Origin: Gracilibacillus lacisalsi DSM 19029 | GTDB taxonomy: Bacteria; Bacillota; Bacilli; Bacillales; Amphibacillaceae | Assembly (NCBI RefSeq): GCF_000377765.1 | Contig: NZ_KB898678.1 | Coordinates: 19,454-83,453, forward strand | Reading direction: 5' to 3' | DNA length: 64,000 nt | Shown here: in pieces, positions 63,395 to 64,000 of the stretch | Layout: the number at the start of each line of letters is the position of its first letter | Position numbering within the stretch: the stretch's first letter is position 1 | Notes under the pieces: model-generated | Told to the model about the DNA's origin: nothing | Database searches by the model: none | The model's input: the letters and a program-made list of their open reading frames with translations, nothing else | Translations under genes and position numbers: made by a program

Positions 63395-64000
63395 ATGATG
63401 GAGATTATATTTTCAATTGTCAGTGTATTATGGATGGTATATGCATTCTTTCGAGTGAAACAATCGATCCATATGCTGCAATTAAACAGTTATTTTAACA
63501 ATCGATTATGGCGATGGATGACAGAGCATTGGTCAAAAGTTGTACCTATTCATGAGTGGTTAGCACTTATTTTCGCCCTACTATTATTTTTGGAGTGGAA
63601 TTGGCTCATATTCGTGATCGCATTGCTAGGTCTATTCGTGCCTAGAACGAAACAAGAAAAGAAAAAATTAGCTGTTACCGCACGTGTCAAACGTCTGATT
63701 ACGACTATTGCGATTATTTATCTTTTCTTATTCGCAACGAGCTTGCATTTTATTTGGAATGATTACCCGTTAAGCTATGCTGGGTTAGTGATGGTGCTAG
63801 GTTCGATCTTCACATATGGAGTAGTGTTATTGGCTAATCTTATTAACAAGCCGATTGAAAATAGAATCAAAGAATACTATTATCAAGATGCAAAACGAAT
63901 GATCAACAGTGCCAAAAATACGAAAACAATCGGAATTACCGGTAGTTTTGGTAAAACAAGTACAAAGTTTATTTTAGATACGATTTTGTCATCACATTTT
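63395..64000 (+). CDS. Membrane-anchored Mur ligase family protein, N-terminal part (partial)
   Basis: 202 codons are visible from ATG 63395 (AAAGGAG 7 bases upstream) to the window end with no stop. The N-terminal 150 residues have three to four membrane segments and basic loops (PRTKQEKKKLAVTARVKR). The ATP-binding P-loop of Mur ligases, GITGSFGKTSTK, begins near residue 182. MurF-like ligases with an N-terminal membrane region occur as extra copies in bacilli. The lone murG at 55915 lies in the same region, but nothing shows that they act together. The substrate is unknown; the C-terminal half is outside the window. Confidence 0.8.
   Translation, partial: MMEIIFSIVSVLWMVYAFFRVKQSIHMLQLNSYFNNRLWRWMTEHWSKVVPIHEWLALIFALLLFLEWNWLIFVIALLGLFVPRTKQEKKKLAVTARVKRLITTIAIIYLFLFATSLHFIWNDYPLSYAGLVMVLGSIFTYGVVLLANLINKPIENRIKEYYYQDAKRMINSAKNTKTIGITGSFGKTSTKFILDTILSSHF

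Overview
The window reads as chromosome of a low-GC, endospore-forming member of the Bacillaceae, perhaps Gracilibacillus or a relative; the genus is my inference from gene content and style. Pointers are the sporulation-linked PrkA kinase and YhbH, odhAB, the MpsABC/DabAB trio, AGGAGG-type ribosome-binding sites, and two families of Bacillaceae-like intergenic repeats. No rRNA, tRNA, CRISPR array, phage gene or transposase was seen.

Positions 1-4500 hold the end of a sugar ABC-transporter operon with a GH20 hexosaminidase, a lactonase-type beta-propeller protein and a GNAT acetyltransferase. Positions 5100-13900 are a LacI-controlled carbohydrate island: regulator, solute-binding protein, two permeases, a 796-residue protein of unknown family and a GH127 beta-L-arabinofuranosidase.

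Positions 13900-36400 are a chitin locus. They hold a secreted AA10 lytic polysaccharide monooxygenase (LPMO) with two chitin-binding modules, two complete ABC importers, a DUF624 protein and a YesMN-type two-component system. They also hold a GH18 chitinase with a sortase-type anchor, an N-acetylglucosamine-type PTS with its own antiterminator, and a four-gene operon (amidohydrolase, DgaE-like ammonia-lyase, DgaF-like aldolase, KDG kinase). Together these could take C1-oxidised chitin ends (N-acetylglucosaminate) to pyruvate and glyceraldehyde 3-phosphate. Copies of a GGTATAGa-type operator, resembling NagR/DasR sites, stand in front of nearly every one of these transcription units, so the locus looks like one regulon.

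Positions 36600-49100 are mainly housekeeping and sporulation genes: prkA, panF/yhdT, odhAB, yhbH, a small lipoprotein and a nucleoside transporter. Positions 49100-58000 mix an atypical APH-like kinase, a GH43 beta-xylosidase, a membrane protein, an aldehyde dehydrogenase, a MATE exporter, a stand-alone MurG and an aldo/keto reductase. Positions 58600-63250 carry the dabB-dabA-mpsC (mpsABC) inorganic-carbon/membrane-potential system. The window ends inside a membrane-anchored Mur ligase.

Non-coding structure is rich. There are two arrays with an exact 21-nt period between convergent genes, a hairpin repeat family whose stems covary between copies, a second repeat family of four same-strand copies, a ribonucleic antiterminator overlapping a terminator before the PTS operon, a terminator inside an ABC-operon leader, and two candidate small-RNA units.
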